Assembly: GCA_002007465.1 (NCBI GenBank)
Contig: LNAC01000018.1
Span: 7,179,583 to 7,243,582, forward strand
Reading direction: 5' to 3'
DNA length: 64,000 nt
Origin: Ailurus styani
Taxonomy: Eukaryota; Chordata; Mammalia; Carnivora; Ailuridae
Position numbers and translations under genes: made by a program. How positions within the stretch are numbered: position 1 is the stretch's first letter; each line of letters opens with the position of its first letter. Positions 1 to 11,370 of this stretch are shown in pieces. The notes beneath the pieces are model-generated. The model was not told the DNA's origin. It saw only the letters and a program-made list of their open reading frames with translations, and ran no database searches.

Positions 1-1339
1 ATCCGACGTACACGCGTATCTGACTGGCCCTAAGACACCTCATAGACACTTACTAAGGTACTCACTTGTTGAATACTAGGTTTCTTAAAGGTTTGTCTGA
101 GAAACGCCCCTTTTGCCGCAGGGAGGACAAGACTGCTCCGTTGGTGTCCCATGGAACCACACTGCCCCCTGTGGTCAAAACCCGCCAGGACGCATAACCA
201 AGCGGGGCTCATCCATGCAAAGAGCCTTCCTTCCCGGGAACAGCCTGGCAGAAATGTGCCCCTGAGACCTCTGCCTCTACTTACCCTCCAGTGTCAGCCC
301 TCTTCACGGTCCCCCCTCTCCACCCCTCTGCCTCGGCTACATGCTCAGGCCCCTCATGTTCTGCCTGCGCCTCCCTTGGCCCCCCTCCAACGGCTTCCCA
401 TCCCCCACCAGGGGCTGGCCCCAGATGGCTGCACCCTCCCAGCCTTCCGCCCAAGGGCCAGCAGCTCCCTCCAAGGATCTTGCCTTCCCCAGGAAGGTCT
501 GACCTCTGTGGAGAGGACTGTGCCTTTTCTTCTCTTCCCACCTTCCCTTGAGCCCAGAGCCCATCTGCCGCTCCCTTGCTGTTCCCCCTGCAATATCAGG
601 GTGCTGAGAACACAGTCGGAACCCCTTCTCACTCTGGGTGCCCGAAGACCCGGGGATGAGCAGGGAAAACCCATTCTCCACATTCGGTTCTGGGCTCAAC
701 AGAATCAAACCTGTCTTTCTAAAAATAAGACCCAAGAGCAGAGAGAGGCCCAAGCAGGCAGGAAGCAACTCGGGTGGCCACAAGTGCTGGCGGCCATTCC
801 TGCTCCTCTCAGGGCCAGCCCCCACCTCCAGGTCAGCCAGCATGGGGGGGCTCCTCCTCTAGGGGGTTCGCTTAGCAAAACTGCTGTAATCACATCCTGT
901 CCAGGGCAGAGAAGTTTCAAATGAAAACCCACAGTCGCATTTCTCTGCAGCATGAGTCACTCTTGAGCACTGGGGTTTGAGATTCAGCAGAGAGCTGTGG
1001 TTTGAGAGGAAAAGACCCCAGACCAGGATTTTGGAGACTCCAGGTGGAAATAAAGCCAAGGCTGGCTCTCGGTAACCTGCGTGTTACAGAACAAGCCCTT
1101 AGGCACTCATCCAGTGACCCCTGGGATTGCCCCCTGCTCCCAAACTCTTGAGGACTCACCCCCCTCATCCTCCCTGTCCCCGAGCCCTGCAGCCCCTCTA
1201 GCATGTCCCAGGTCCTGCCACGTGCCTCTGCATGATCCCTCTGCTCTCCCCAACCTTCTCCCTACCTCTGCCTGCCTAATTTCTAGCCAATCTGCCAGGC
1301 TCAGACAGGTTCTCCACATACTGTTGGTTAAAGACATGA

Positions 1340-1510
1340 GCTCTGGAATCTATCTGGAGTTTGAGTCTCCCCTTTGCCACTCACTAGCTATGCGACTTTA
1401 ACACACTGGCTGGGAGACCCCAGAAGAGAAGAGCTGCGTGGCCTTGGTTAAGTTACCCAACCTCTCTGTGCCTCAGCCTTGTCATCTCTAAAATGATAAC
1501 AGAACGCCTA
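1340..1510 (+). repeat. MIR-like SINE remnant
   Basis: The segment contains a diverged MIR core: 'ggttaagttacccaacctc' followed by 'tgtgcctcagccttgtcatc' and 'taaaatgataac'. This is the familiar order of the MIR 3' half. No target duplication is visible, as expected for an ancient copy. Confidence 0.6.
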
Positions 1511-1989
1511 CATGTCGTGCTTTACGTGTACGCGGTAGGGCTTCCATGGGGTAAAAAAGGCGGGCTCCTGGCATGTGGTGAGTGTACAGAAAGCATTAGC
1601 TCTAGAGGGGACACATCTGCTCCCCGGTAAACAAAGGCTGCCCCGACTCCCGGCAGCAGTCCCTCCTGCGATGGCATCACATCCTCTTCCCTTGCTCTGA
1701 GCTTTCCTGGCACAGCTGCCTGGGCCTGACCTGCTCCCAAGTTGCTGACGTCTGATAGCGCATCTCCACACTTTGAACATGAGTTCTCAGGGGTCAGATT
1801 CTCTCTTCTGATCTTCCTGCAGAGTGATTCATCTGATAACAATTCTAAGTGCTCCAGCCTAACACAGGGCCCCTCATGCTTGCTCGTGGCCATGCTCCTC
1901 TCCGTGCCACACACCCCAAAGCCTGACCGCACTGACTTCCTCCCTAAGCCATCCACCCTGCATACACCAGGCCTCTGCGCGGGGTGACC

Positions 1990-2290
1990 CCCATGCCTGA
2001 AATGCCAGCTCTCACCTCTTCTCTGCCAGAAAAACTCTACTCCTATTTGTTAGCAGTTAGGCCATGTCCCCTCTTCATGAAGCCTTGTCCCAACTCCAGG
2101 GCTCTGCCCTCTTTGCTCAGAGCCCTGGCTCAAGTGTGCGACCTTCTCCAACGTCCCTAGCGTGGGTCTGTCTGATTGAGCTGCACAGAGGATGTGAATT
2201 CCTACAGACAGCTTCCAATCCCTCACCCACCACTCCCATGCCTTGCTCTATCTGTGTGCTCCGCCCCAGCACCCTGGGGAGAATGCAACA
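1990..2290 (+). repeat. L2-like remnant
   Basis: Phrases such as 'catgaagccttgtcccaact', preceded by a run of short C/T-rich words, resemble the 3' region of L2 LINEs (the 'tgaagccttccctgactcc' part). It is strongly diverged and the boundaries are approximate. Confidence 0.35.
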
Positions 2291-3019
2291 CTCCCTCCTC
2301 TCCCTCCTTCCCTCCCTCCCAGACGGCACCTTCCAGCCCATCCCCATCGTTGTCAAGTCAAAGATAGAAAAAAAAAATCACCCATTTCCTTACAGATCCT
2401 ACATCCCCATTTTAAGAGGGAAGATAATCCTCTTAGTTGTGACACATACCAGGGACACTCTCGGTTGCCATGGCAATTCTTTGACATGGCCATCTTGCAG
2501 ATTTGAAATGCCTAGACTTTTCTGAGTCTGGCTTTCCCCAAACAAGGACCCCGGCCAGAAAGTCTGCAGGCCCTCCCTCCAGGAAGGAGAAAGTGCATCA
2601 CTGCGGGGTGCATCTCTTGCGTCCCTGTCAGAGGTGAGGTTGATCTTCTGGGGTCCGGTCCCTGGTCAGGGCCTGAGAGCACCATATATACCGACCCTGT
2701 ATTTAGCTGCACAACCTTCCAGCGAGGTAACACCCACGGTCAGCGAGCCCCAGGCTGCTCGTCCAGGAGGCCTGCTTCTTTCAGAGGAAAATCATGCATC
2801 TTGCTACACACGGCCTATTTCTCTGAATTTTCTCCAGAGTCAGCAAAGCTGTACGGAGCCCAAGGTCCCTGCGGCTTTGTCCCTGTTGTGCACATGCACT
2901 TCCTGTAACACGGCAGGTAAGCGCGGGGTTGTACTCAAGGTGGAATTTCTCTCCCATGACAAGAACACATTCTGCTCTCCCTCCCCCATCTGCCCCCCAT
3001 TCCCATGAGACTCTTACAC

Positions 3020-6000
3020 AGGTTCATTCCTTTAAAAGTTTATTTCTGGTGAATTAAAAAAAAATAATTTATGCAACCAGATCAATAAAGACATTAGGAC
3101 ATGGGGCAGAGCTTAACTTTCGTGTTTGCTTCTGGATTTTGCAGCCAGGTGAGAAGGCGGCTGAGGTAAACCCAGCCTCGTGCTCTGTGGAACCAGGAGA
3201 TGCCGACGCTGACGGGATGACTGAGATGTGGTGGCTTATGGGAGGGCTGGGAGGAAGGCCAGATTCCAACTTCTTTCACAGAAAAGAAATATCCCTCCAT
3301 CGTGTTTTTTTGAGTCAACAGAAGCTCTGTCACGTGCCTGTTCCTTATGATCATCAACAGCAAGCAGACGCTCAAGAAGATGGAGCAGCAGTCTCAGGGA
3401 CTTGGGGACCCTGTGGGGGAAGACACCTTCTCCCTGAGGCCACCTACTGAGGCCAGCACCCGGAAGAGACCTTGGAGAGTCGGCCCCGAGCCCCTATCAG
3501 AGCTGTCAAGCTCTTCGGGTTTCTGAATGCTCCTGTTTCTTCACCTGAAGGGAACGTTTGTCCCCAACTCCTTGGGTCCCCTCAGAGTCTCCTCAGAGTG
3601 GCTACTCCCTCGGTCAGCAGAGGGGATACTTTCTCCAGGGGTCCGAGAACTGAATATGCTCATAGTCTGTGCTGGGTCCTCAAGGCCAGAAACCCCAGAG
3701 GCCCTGACACAGTCCAGAACCTCAGAGCTGGGCGTGATATGGGGGTTTGCTGCTGAGGAGGCGGCGGCAGCAGCAGTGCCTTGTCAGCGCGAGGCCCTCC
3801 AGTCCCCCCGGGGAGTGGAGACCACAGCTAGCTCACCACCGCTGCCTCGCAGCCTGTCCCCACAGCCTGGTTGCCTTTGGCCCAGGGATCGCTTTGGTGG
3901 TGGGTTTCACTCTCCTGGAGGGTGGTGAATTTTGGTATTAATACATGGATAATTGAGGAATGGGCTTTGGTTACGAGAAACTCACAGATTGATGAAACAC
4001 CCGGAAAGCACACCAGGAAAGCCTCTGAGAAGCCCGAAGAGTTTTCCACGATAAAGCATTTGCTGTGGATCAGGTGGCTCCTCTGCAGGTGGCCGGAGGG
4101 CCCAGGACACCTGACTGCACAGATGCCCCGGCCCCACAGTGCCGCTCACACTGACCACCCCGCCACACCTGCTGCGACACCGGCAGAGTTTGAGCAAGGG
4201 TCCTTAACTGAATGTGGCTTCAAGCATCCCTACCAAAAGCCTTCGGAAAGGTAGCACCAAGCAAAATCCAAACTCCCACATCACTGAGTGTTTCTGAGGT
4301 CAGTTCTGGTTCCTTTTTTGACCTTCCGAGACAGAAATTTCTGGACATGAAGCTCAGCTGAAGGCTTTGAAGCTCAGTGTTAGTTCCCCTCACGGGGCAC
4401 ATACCTGCTCTCACTTCACAGGGAGAGAAGCATTTCTATGCTCCAGGCTGGGACAATTTTTACCTTGAAACCATCCTCTTGTTAGATGCTCCGCGATGAA
4501 AGCTTGCACCCCAAATGCAACTCATATCTGCATTATCTCCCTTTGCAGAAGAGCCAGAAGCCCCCTTCATGCCATTTGGGGTCACATGCCTATGAAATAA
4601 CTCACAAAGTACATTCTTTCAACATTTTATGAAATGGGAAAAGAGCAAGGCAGCCGCGAGGCCGTTCACATACACATATGCAGTGTGGACAAGGAAAAAA
4701 TCCACGCCGCGCCCGGTGATACCGTGAACCAGCTTCCCCAAGCTCCTAGCAGCAGAACCCTCGAGACAGGTGCCTATGTATACCGTTCCTACAAAAATAA
4801 ACTTCAATCCATGCCTGTTCTCTCAAGCTGTCAAGGACAGGCCTTTCCCCTGGCCTGTCTCTGGAGGATTTTCTGTATCAAACGCAGTAGAGGTTTTCAA
4901 CGACTCTAGGGCAGAGAGAACTCATCGCCTGTCCCTGCCCAGCTCCTGGGATGCCAGGAAGTGACAGGGGACATGGACAGGGGAGAAGCACATACACAGT
5001 CTGCAAGAAAATACGGTGAGGGTGGGCCCTGGAGGGGCTTACCAGGTCCTGCTACATGAGGCCATTAATACACCTTGACTCCGAGCCTTCCGGTCTGATG
5101 AACAGTCTCCGAAAGCACCCTGTGCCCGTCCATGGAATGTCTCTCAGGGAGACCCCCACCCCTTGTCCATGGGGCCCTCGGTTTTCATTCTGAGGTGTGC
5201 GGGGCTGCAGCCCAGGGCGGGGATGAAGGGTTGTACTAGCTACACTCAGGGAGAGCCAAGAGTGTGCTAGACTTTCCCTGAGAGGCCAGGGCTCTGCTGC
5301 GCCCTCCTCTTCAGAGTTGGGGCCTCCATCTCCCCCAGTTCCCTGTAGAGTCTCTCCACTTGTTATTTTTACTGTGTTTCCTCTAACTTTCCTACTTGTC
5401 TGGAAAAGAAATTCTATGTGTAGCACTCGTCTCTCAAAATATGAGACACGGTCATAAGTTTAATTAAATTTTAAAACTATGACATGGGCTAGAGTCTACT
5501 AAAGCAGGCCGGTATTCGAGGACCAAAGCACCCACTTTTACCCTGGGTGGAATCCGGAAGCCATACTGTGGATGAGACAGGAGATGGGACACCACGTTAC
5601 TACATGGCAGTGGAGGGTGGCTGTCTTCAAAACCCACGCACCTCCATCCCCACTGTCTTCCCCTCAGGAATTCTCTCAAAAACACTTGCCACCTGGCATT
5701 AGGATCTATTCCACAAGCCATTTGTCCTTCATGTACTGTCTGGATTAAAGGCTCAGATTAAAGGTAAATTCAAGGTCTTAAAATGCCCTTTTAAGGAAAG
5801 GGCTCTGAAAGGAGAACAAAAAAGAGAGGGTGGGGGGAAACGAAATCCTGAAGTGTGGCATCCAGAAGACGGACTCTGGAAATACCACATGCTTTTACTT
5901 GTAGGATGCACTGGTCAGCACAACTGCCTTGTTAAAGGTTCATAGAGATAGCAGGATGCATCTAGATTTTAAGAATACTAAGACACAGAAAAAAGGTCCA

Positions 6001-6979
6001 CCCTGGGATGCAGGACAGGCGATGGATTTTGAAAGGGATGTCTTGCAGTTGTGAAATCTAACCATTTGGGGAAAGCAGAGGAGCCAATGTAGAACTGGGA
6101 AGGTGGAGTCACCACGGAATTGCTTTATTCTAGCTGAATCCCCACCTCAAATGCTTCGGAGGACTGTCACCTGGAGGCCACAGGTTTGTGTGGGTGAACT
6201 TGTACGAACTGAAACAGCTCTGCAGAGGAAGGAGCCCACACATTTTATTACAACCCCTGTTCACAAAGTCCTGGCAGTCCCCCATACTTCTGCCCTTCGG
6301 ATTACGGAGGAAAAAAAAATCATCGTTTGGTTTTCTGGGCCACAGAATACAAGATGGGTCTAGATTGTACAAGGAGCTTACACACGGAGGCAAGAAAGCG
6401 TGCAAATGGGAGCAGGAATTCTCCACCCTCGGGGGGAGCCAGTGCTTGAGACACAGGAGGACCTGAGCTGCCTTCCTGGAGTCCACACTGGTTTACGTTT
6501 CTGGCTTTTATTTACTGTGTCCAGCTCCACCTTCCATCTTCTCCTGAGAGGGAGAATACTATCTAGGACATCAGTGATTTTCCCCAAGCCATTATTTTTT
6601 TCCTCTTAAGATTTCACAGAAGGCCCAGGAGCGGGGCCTAGAGAAGGACCAACAAAAGCAAAAGTGTCTTGAGAACGACATAATACTGACTTCTCTTTTT
6701 TGGTAACAGTTCACGAAACGTGCGCCCCTCTCTCCTGAGATACGGTGAGGCATGAGGGGAGGTGCCGAAGGAGCTGTGGGTGGGACGCTGTACCGTGTGA
6801 CATCACGATCATGCAGCCGGTGCCCTACAGGACAGAGACGTGAGAATGAGCACTGAGGGCTCTGGGCTGGCCCCAGGGGGAGGCAGGCAGTTTCCAGGTG
6901 AGTGCCCAGCCTCTCCGGAACACTGTCTGTCCAGTTCTTGCAGAGCCATCCCCTGGGGCATGCCATCTTGGCTCTGGGC
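3020..6979 (-). other. TLN2: Predicted TLN2 3' untranslated region
   Basis: This region follows the TAA stop on the minus strand without any further coding exon. It runs about 4 kb to the best candidate polyadenylation signal (minus-strand AATAAA at 3039-3044). Other minus-strand AATAAA hexamers at 6507-6512, 6244-6249 and 6124-6129 could give much shorter isoforms. In contrast to the introns, I recognise no SINE, L1 or LTR copy here, which fits a transcribed and selected UTR. The extent is inferred; no transcript evidence was available. Confidence 0.6.
3039..3044 (-). terminator. TLN2: Candidate distal polyadenylation signal of TLN2
   Basis: The minus strand reads AATAAA here (plus strand 'tttatt'), followed by 'cttttaaaggaatgaacctg'. 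A cleavage site would be expected 10-30 nt further on, near 3010-3029, and a GT-containing stretch (cctgtgtaag) follows. It is the most distal clean hexamer I found before the intergenic flank. Three hexamers lie nearer the stop, so this choice is provisional. Confidence 0.45.
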
Positions 6980-7108
6980 TTATCCTTCGTCCTCCCTCAG
7001 CTCAGTGGGTAGGAATTTATACTGTTGTTGGCGGATCTGGGCCAGTTTTTTCCTTGCTTCTTCCAGTTCTCGTTCTTTTTTCAACATTTCCTCCTGGGCG
7101 GCAATGAT
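6980..7108 (-). CDS. TLN2: Talin-2 last coding exon (dimerization helix and stop)
   Basis: The exon encodes 42 residues and TAA (residues 2501-2542 on a 2542-residue numbering). It starts IIAAQEEMLKKERELEE after an acceptor 'cttctag' and ends KFLPTELREDEG. This is the C-terminal single helix that pairs in an antiparallel coiled coil and makes talin a dimer, which the R13 module needs for strong actin binding. Arg2526 in IRQQQ matches the residue whose change breaks the talin-1 dimer. The high Glu/Lys/Arg content with heptad-like spacing fits a coiled coil. The TELREDEG tail is talin-2 specific. Confidence 0.98.
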   Translation of the reverse strand: MIAAQEEMLKKERELEEARKKLAQIRQQQYKFLPTELREDEG

Positions 7109-7319
7109 CTAGAAGGAAAGCAACAAGCTGGATGGATGTAAAACTGCCCTCCCCAACTCCATTGCCTGCCTCATGAGCTAGCTCCCACAGCCTCTGCTTT
7201 AGGACGACACAGCAAGACACTGGGACTAAGTATCTTCGCTCTGGAGACCAACCTCTGGGCCATACTCTGGGTTTTGAGACCAACGACCCAAGAAAGTAAG
7301 CTGACTTCTGGCCACTGAT

Positions 7320-7550
7320 TTAATAGCAAACATCTATCACATCCCTACTATGCACCAGGAGCCAGTATAAGCACTTCACGTGGAGTTTCTATCGTCTGCG
7401 TGGTAACACAGTGAAGTTGTCCCTATTGAGGGTCCCATTTTTCCAATGAGGAACCTAAAGCTGACAGATGTGGGTCCACTTCCCTGAACACCCAGCTGGT
7501 GAAGCAGGACCTGGCCAAGTGTTCTTGAAGCTAAAGCTGGAGTCCTTAAC
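7320..7550 (-). repeat. MIR-like SINE remnant
   Basis: The order 'tactatgcaccaggagccag', 'taagcacttcacgtgga', 'cccatttttccaatgagga' and 'cagctggtgaagcagga' matches the reverse-oriented MIR consensus: size/occurrence motif, transition, ggaaac box and tail. It is highly diverged. Confidence 0.65.
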
Positions 7551-7929
7551 CACGTGACGGCTTTCACATATTTGTTTCATGCTTCTAAGACATGATCTGA
7601 GGAATACTGGTTAAAAGATATCAGGTGAAAAAGGTTAAGTTTGTGTTCAAGAAAGCAAATAGATTTCTTTCCTGTGGGCCCTTTCAGAGCCTTTCCTAGG
7701 CTCATGATCAGTGTGATAGTCTGAGGTAGAGGTAAAGAGCGCAGGATTTCCCACACTGATTTGGTCGGCGACCCTTCTTCATGGAACTTCTCATGGAACT
7801 AGAGTATCAACAAATAGATTCTGATAGAAATGCATCCAGTGTATTTCTAAACACAGGGAATGGTTCAAGAAGGGCTAAGGAAGTCATGGGGATGAGTAAC
7901 TTCCTGGCACTGATAAGAAAACCAATCTT

Positions 7930-8121
7930 GGGCACCTGGGTGGCTTAGTTGGTTAACCGTCTGCCTTCAGCTCAGGTCATGATCACACTGTCCTGCGATT
8001 GAGTCCGGCATTGGGCTCCCTGCTTGGCCGGGAGCCTGCTTCTCTCTCTGCCCCTCCCCCAAGCTGGTGCTCATTCACTCATTCTCTCTCACAAAAATAA
8101 ATAAATAAAATCTTAAAAAAA
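7930..8121 (+). mobile_element. Can-SINE (tRNA-Lys-derived), diverged copy
   Basis: It begins 'gggcacctgggtggcttagt' with a Pol III A-box-like tRNA head, has the 'cttcagctcaggtcatgatc' body, a CT-rich stretch, and ends in (aaat)n and an A run. Substitutions in the head and body make it older than its neighbour. A second Can-SINE begins in its A-rich tail. Confidence 0.92.
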
Positions 8122-8324
8122 GGGGGGCCTGGGTGGCTCAGTCAGTTAGGCCTCTGTTGGCTCAGGTCATGATCCCAGAGTCCTGGGATCGAGTCCCGCA
8201 TCGGGCTCCCTGCTCAGCAGGAGCCTGCTTCTTCCTTTCTCTGCCTGCCACTCCTTCTGCTTGTGTTTTCCCTCTCTGTCAAATAAATAAAATCTTAAAA
8301 AAAAATCTTAAGGGAAAAAAAAAA
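8122..8324 (+). mobile_element. Can-SINE inserted in the tail of another
   Basis: A second copy in the same orientation starts at 'ggggggcctgggtggctcag', directly after the A-rich tail of the first. It has the B-box-like 'gggatcgagtcccgcatcgg', the CT-rich linker, 'tcaaataaataaaatctt' and an A-rich tail. A-rich SINE tails are preferred targets of L1 endonuclease, which explains the head-to-tail arrangement. Confidence 0.93.
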
Positions 8325-8326
8325 GG

Positions 8327-8420
8327 ATTCTTTTTTTTTTCTCACCATAGCACATACCCTCCCCAATGTCCATCACCCAGCCACCCCATCCCTCCCACTC
8401 CCCTCCCCTCCATCAACCAA
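8327..8420 (-). repeat. L1 3' end fragment
   Basis: The words 'caatgtccatcacccagcca', 'ccccatccctcccac' and 'cccctccatcaacca' match the antisense of the carnivore L1 3' UTR (compare the fuller copy at 37150-37425). A T-run at its left side fits an L1 poly(A) read in reverse. Confidence 0.6.
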
Positions 8421-8649
8421 AGAAAACCATTCTTGTATAATGGATTTATATTAACACATACCCCAAACTGCAGGCTTGATTTCCTGAAGTTTGCTCCTCA
8501 CAATCATGTTCAAGAATGTAATCCTGCATAGGCCAGAGGCCCATTTATTCTTATGTAAGTTCTGTCATGGGGTTACCATTCATTCTCTCTGTAGCGCCAA
8601 ATATCTGGAGTGGGGTAGTAGCCCCAAATCCATCATTTTATTAAAATGA

Positions 8650-9030
8650 TAACACTATTGTCTTCTAACTTCTCTTCTTCCCCTTTTCTATAACAGAATC
8701 CCTGATCTGGGCTGGGCACAGGAAAGAATACTACATTTCCCAGCATCTTTTGCAGCTGGGTTGGTTGGCCATGTGACTAAGGCCTGACCAATGGCACGTG
8801 AGAGGAAGCCAGGGCGGTTACTGACCCGTGTTGGACCCAGGGGCCAAGGCAACATCTCGGGGATGGTGGGGTAATCAGGCAGATGGAGCCTGGGGCTCAG
8901 ACACAAAGGAACCAGCACCCCATCCATAGACCGCTTACACCCAGACTATTTCTCAAAGGAGAAATACACGTCCATCCTGTTTAAGTCATTGGCACTTTTT
9001 GTCTCTGTTTGAACACAACGCCCATCTCCG
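8650..9030 (+). repeat. Old LTR-like interspersed repeat
   Basis: The string of phrases 'tggccatgtgactaaggcct', 'gaccaatggcacgtgagagg' and 'ctgtttaagtcattggcact' resembles MaLR/ERV-type LTR sequence common in mammals. Family and ends are uncertain. It appears to end about 15-25 nt from the neighbouring coding exon, so the donor-side intron there is largely repeat-derived. Confidence 0.35.
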
Positions 9031-9044
9031 GAGTAATCACAAAC

Positions 9045-9170
9045 CTGAGCAATGCCCCCTACAAACTTTGTCTTCACTACTACATCATCATCATCAGCTT
9101 TGCCAAATGCTGCCTTCTGGGCTGCACGAACAAGATTATCTGAGGCTCTTTTCACAGCATTTCCTGCTGC
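9045..9170 (-). CDS. TLN2: Talin-2 exon: end of R13 and acidic linker
   Basis: The exon encodes 42 residues in phase 0 (about 2459-2500). It starts AAGNAVKRASDNLVRAAQKA, the last helix of the R13 I/LWEQ bundle, then runs through a Gly-Lys-Ala-Asp4 linker to VVVKTKFVGGIAQ, the start of the dimerization segment. In talin-1 the corresponding linker carries a calpain site; the talin-2 linker is one residue shorter with four Asp in a row. Splice sites are cag before GCA and CAG|gtttgt. Confidence 0.98.
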
Positions 9171-10319
9171 CTGGAGAGGGAGGAAAAAAACATACATTAT
9201 ATCACTAGAAACAGCCAATTTGGATTCAGCAAGAACAAACATGAAAGTACAGTTCATGGAACTCTGAATTGATTTATCATCCTATCATCCAATGATAACA
9301 CAGAATTTCTCTTTTCATTAGTATCCATCTGTCTGTCTAGCTGTCCATCAATTCCACCAACACTGGCACCTACCTAACCTTTGGTCATTCACAGAGAAAT
9401 GAGATATAGTTCCTGGCTCTCAAGGAACACAGATTTCTGAGGGGCGAATATACTTATGAAAACAGATGACTGTACCAGTGTGAAATGTGTCTTAACAGAA
9501 GCACGCCCAGGGCTCATCTCCTTGGTCTAGAACACTACTTCCCCCTGCCCCATCCGATTTAGACAAATGCAAAAACTTGACGCAGACAGCACTTATTCTG
9601 TCTGCCATGGCTTTACCCACACATCCCCACAGCGCTCCCAGAGTGCTCTGTGCCGGCTTCTGTGTGGCCCCTCCCACATTTGTGCCCCTCACCCTCCTGG
9701 ACAGTGAGTAACTTGGGGGCAGGGGCTGTGTCTTTTGTCTTTGCCTTCCTAACACCTGGCACAGTGGGTGCCCAGGGCTGGCGCCCACTGAATGCTTCTT
9801 GAGGGAATGGAGGGTAGGAAAGCACGGCCTCACCCTGCACGGGGGGTGGGGGGCTGGGAGCCCCACAGTAACTAGGGCCCCCACAGGTGTGTTTTTGGAG
9901 GCAGAGCTAGACTCCATGCCAAATGCTCAGAGATGGGGCCATTGCTAGAGACAGGTAAAGAAAAGCTTTCCAAGGTGAAGTCTAGTAAGCCCGCACTGGC
10001 TTACTCTTAAGGAGCATGAAGCATGGCCCTGGGGACTTGTCCTCTGCCCCCCAAGGTTTGGAATTTTCTTCTAATGGTGATCCAGGCTTCATTAAGCCTC
10101 CCATAGTCCTTGTCCAGTCCCCCTCAGAGTCAAGGACTTGGGCATGGGGATGAGCCATCAGAAAGTTGAGTTCTTCTCAAAGTGACTAGCTCATCTGGTG
10201 GGTGATCTAAAGCGACCCATGGGGACTATGAGGGCTTGCACCATAAGGGAAGGGAATGCCAATTAATATATGACAAGTTCATTCTCAGAAGAGCTTTATG
10301 ACGTCAGAGGTCACTGCTG

Positions 10320-10710
10320 CAGTTACCTGATATAGAAACTGGGTTGAGTAACTTCTCCGAGACCCTGCAGATAGTATGTTACAGAGCTGGGATTCGAACA
10401 CAGATTGGGATAGCCCCAGAGACCCTCTGGGTTACTGCAAGGGACTCAGAGGTGACACTGAAGCACCTGGGTACATCGGTAATGATGACAAGGGGAGCGA
10501 TACCGTCCTTTGCCCATGTAAGTCCTTGGGACTCACACAAGCATGTTCACATCTCTTGGCCTTCATAAGAGCCATTGTGGGCATCTCTATCCTTATTCCA
10601 CAGCCGAAGCAGATGAAGGCCTGGAGGGTTGTGAGTGATCTGTGTTAAGATCATGAACTTAATACATGGCAGAGGCAGGACCTGAACCCAGGTCTCCCTT
10701 AACTCAGGAT
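10320..10710 (-). repeat. Two MIR-like remnants in tandem
   Basis: Both copies carry reverse-oriented MIR words. The first has 'gttgagtaacttctccgaga' then 'cagagctgggattcgaacac'. The second has 'ggcagaggcaggacctgaac' then 'ccaggtctccc'. They probably derive from separate ancient insertions. Boundaries are approximate. Confidence 0.6.
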
Positions 10711-10959
10711 GTTTTCCCCAGAAGTGTCCTCAACCCACAAACCACACATTCACTGACATGGAACTCCCCATTTCCCCCCTGGGTTTATCCCAGGAGTTGA
10801 ATGAAGGTAAGGGAGGTGGGTGAGGGAGACTCAGGAGGACCGAGCATCAGAAACACACTCATGGACTTTCAAAATGAAATGAGAGTTGCAAATGTCAGTG
10901 AAATTGTTCAAATGTTTCTGCCATTTTTTATTTTTATTCATGACATATAAAATTTTTTT

Positions 10960-11370
10960 TCAGCCATATAAACAGTCTGGATTCTAACACTTCTAATATC
11001 TAGGAAATCTGGAAAATTGGAAACAAAATGTCCAAAGTATAAGGAAATTCTGGCATAATCAGGTGAGGTAATATCATGCAATCATCAAAAATGAGACAGA
11101 TGGAGCATGGACCAGTTAGCTTTACGTAGAGAAAATATGAAGCCTTTTCTTCAAATAAAAAGGTACGTATGATAAAATGTTAAGTGGGAAAAAAGCAGAA
11201 TGTCTCTTGCTATGATGACAAGCAGACAGTTATTTTGTATAGACATAAAAAAAGGAAGAGAAAAAAATGGTAACATTTGACATGTGAAGAAGTTGAGGCT
11301 CTGTGATTCTTTTTTTCACCCAAACATTCCCTTCACTGTGTTTAAAACACTTCTATAATTAAAACAATCA
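10960..11370 (+). repeat. L1M-like 3' end remnant
   Basis: The stretch 'atcatgcaatcatcaaaaat' and 'gataaaatgttaagtgggaa' with 'aaaagcagaatg' follows the order of old mammalian L1 3' UTRs. It is A/T-rich, lacks an open frame and has uncertain ends. Confidence 0.4.

Larger units (their letters stand above)
1..3019. other. Intergenic sequence downstream of TLN2
   Basis: No exon structure or recognisable protein is seen here. The stretch is rich in C and T on the plus strand, which opens long spurious reading frames on both strands (for example 151-924). Short MIR-like and L2-like remnants are present (about 1340-1510 and 1990-2290). In human the next gene after TLN2 is TPM1, well beyond this distance, so an empty flank is expected. 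Some of this segment could belong to a longer TLN2 3' UTR if a more distal polyadenylation site is used. Confidence 0.6.
7109..9044 (-). other. TLN2 intron (between last two coding exons)
   Basis: This 1936 nt intron holds an MIR remnant (about 7320-7550), two head-to-tail Can-SINEs (7930-8324), an L1 3' end fragment (about 8327-8420) and an old LTR-like element (about 8650-9030). The last of these reaches almost to the upstream exon. I see no gene inside. Confidence 0.9.

Noticed and set aside
151..924. 257-codon open frame on the plus strand in the flank of TLN2
   Set aside because: The region is C-rich and poor in stop codons on both strands (a 168-codon frame overlaps in reverse). The translation is Pro/Ser/Leu-rich with no domain I recognise. 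Frames of about 200 codons are expected by chance in 64 kb of such composition.
8133..8531. Frame starting MAQSVRPLLAQ, and similar ones at 19634-19972, 23905-24099 and 32254-32523
   Set aside because: All are translations of Can-SINE bodies that recur because the repeat recurs.
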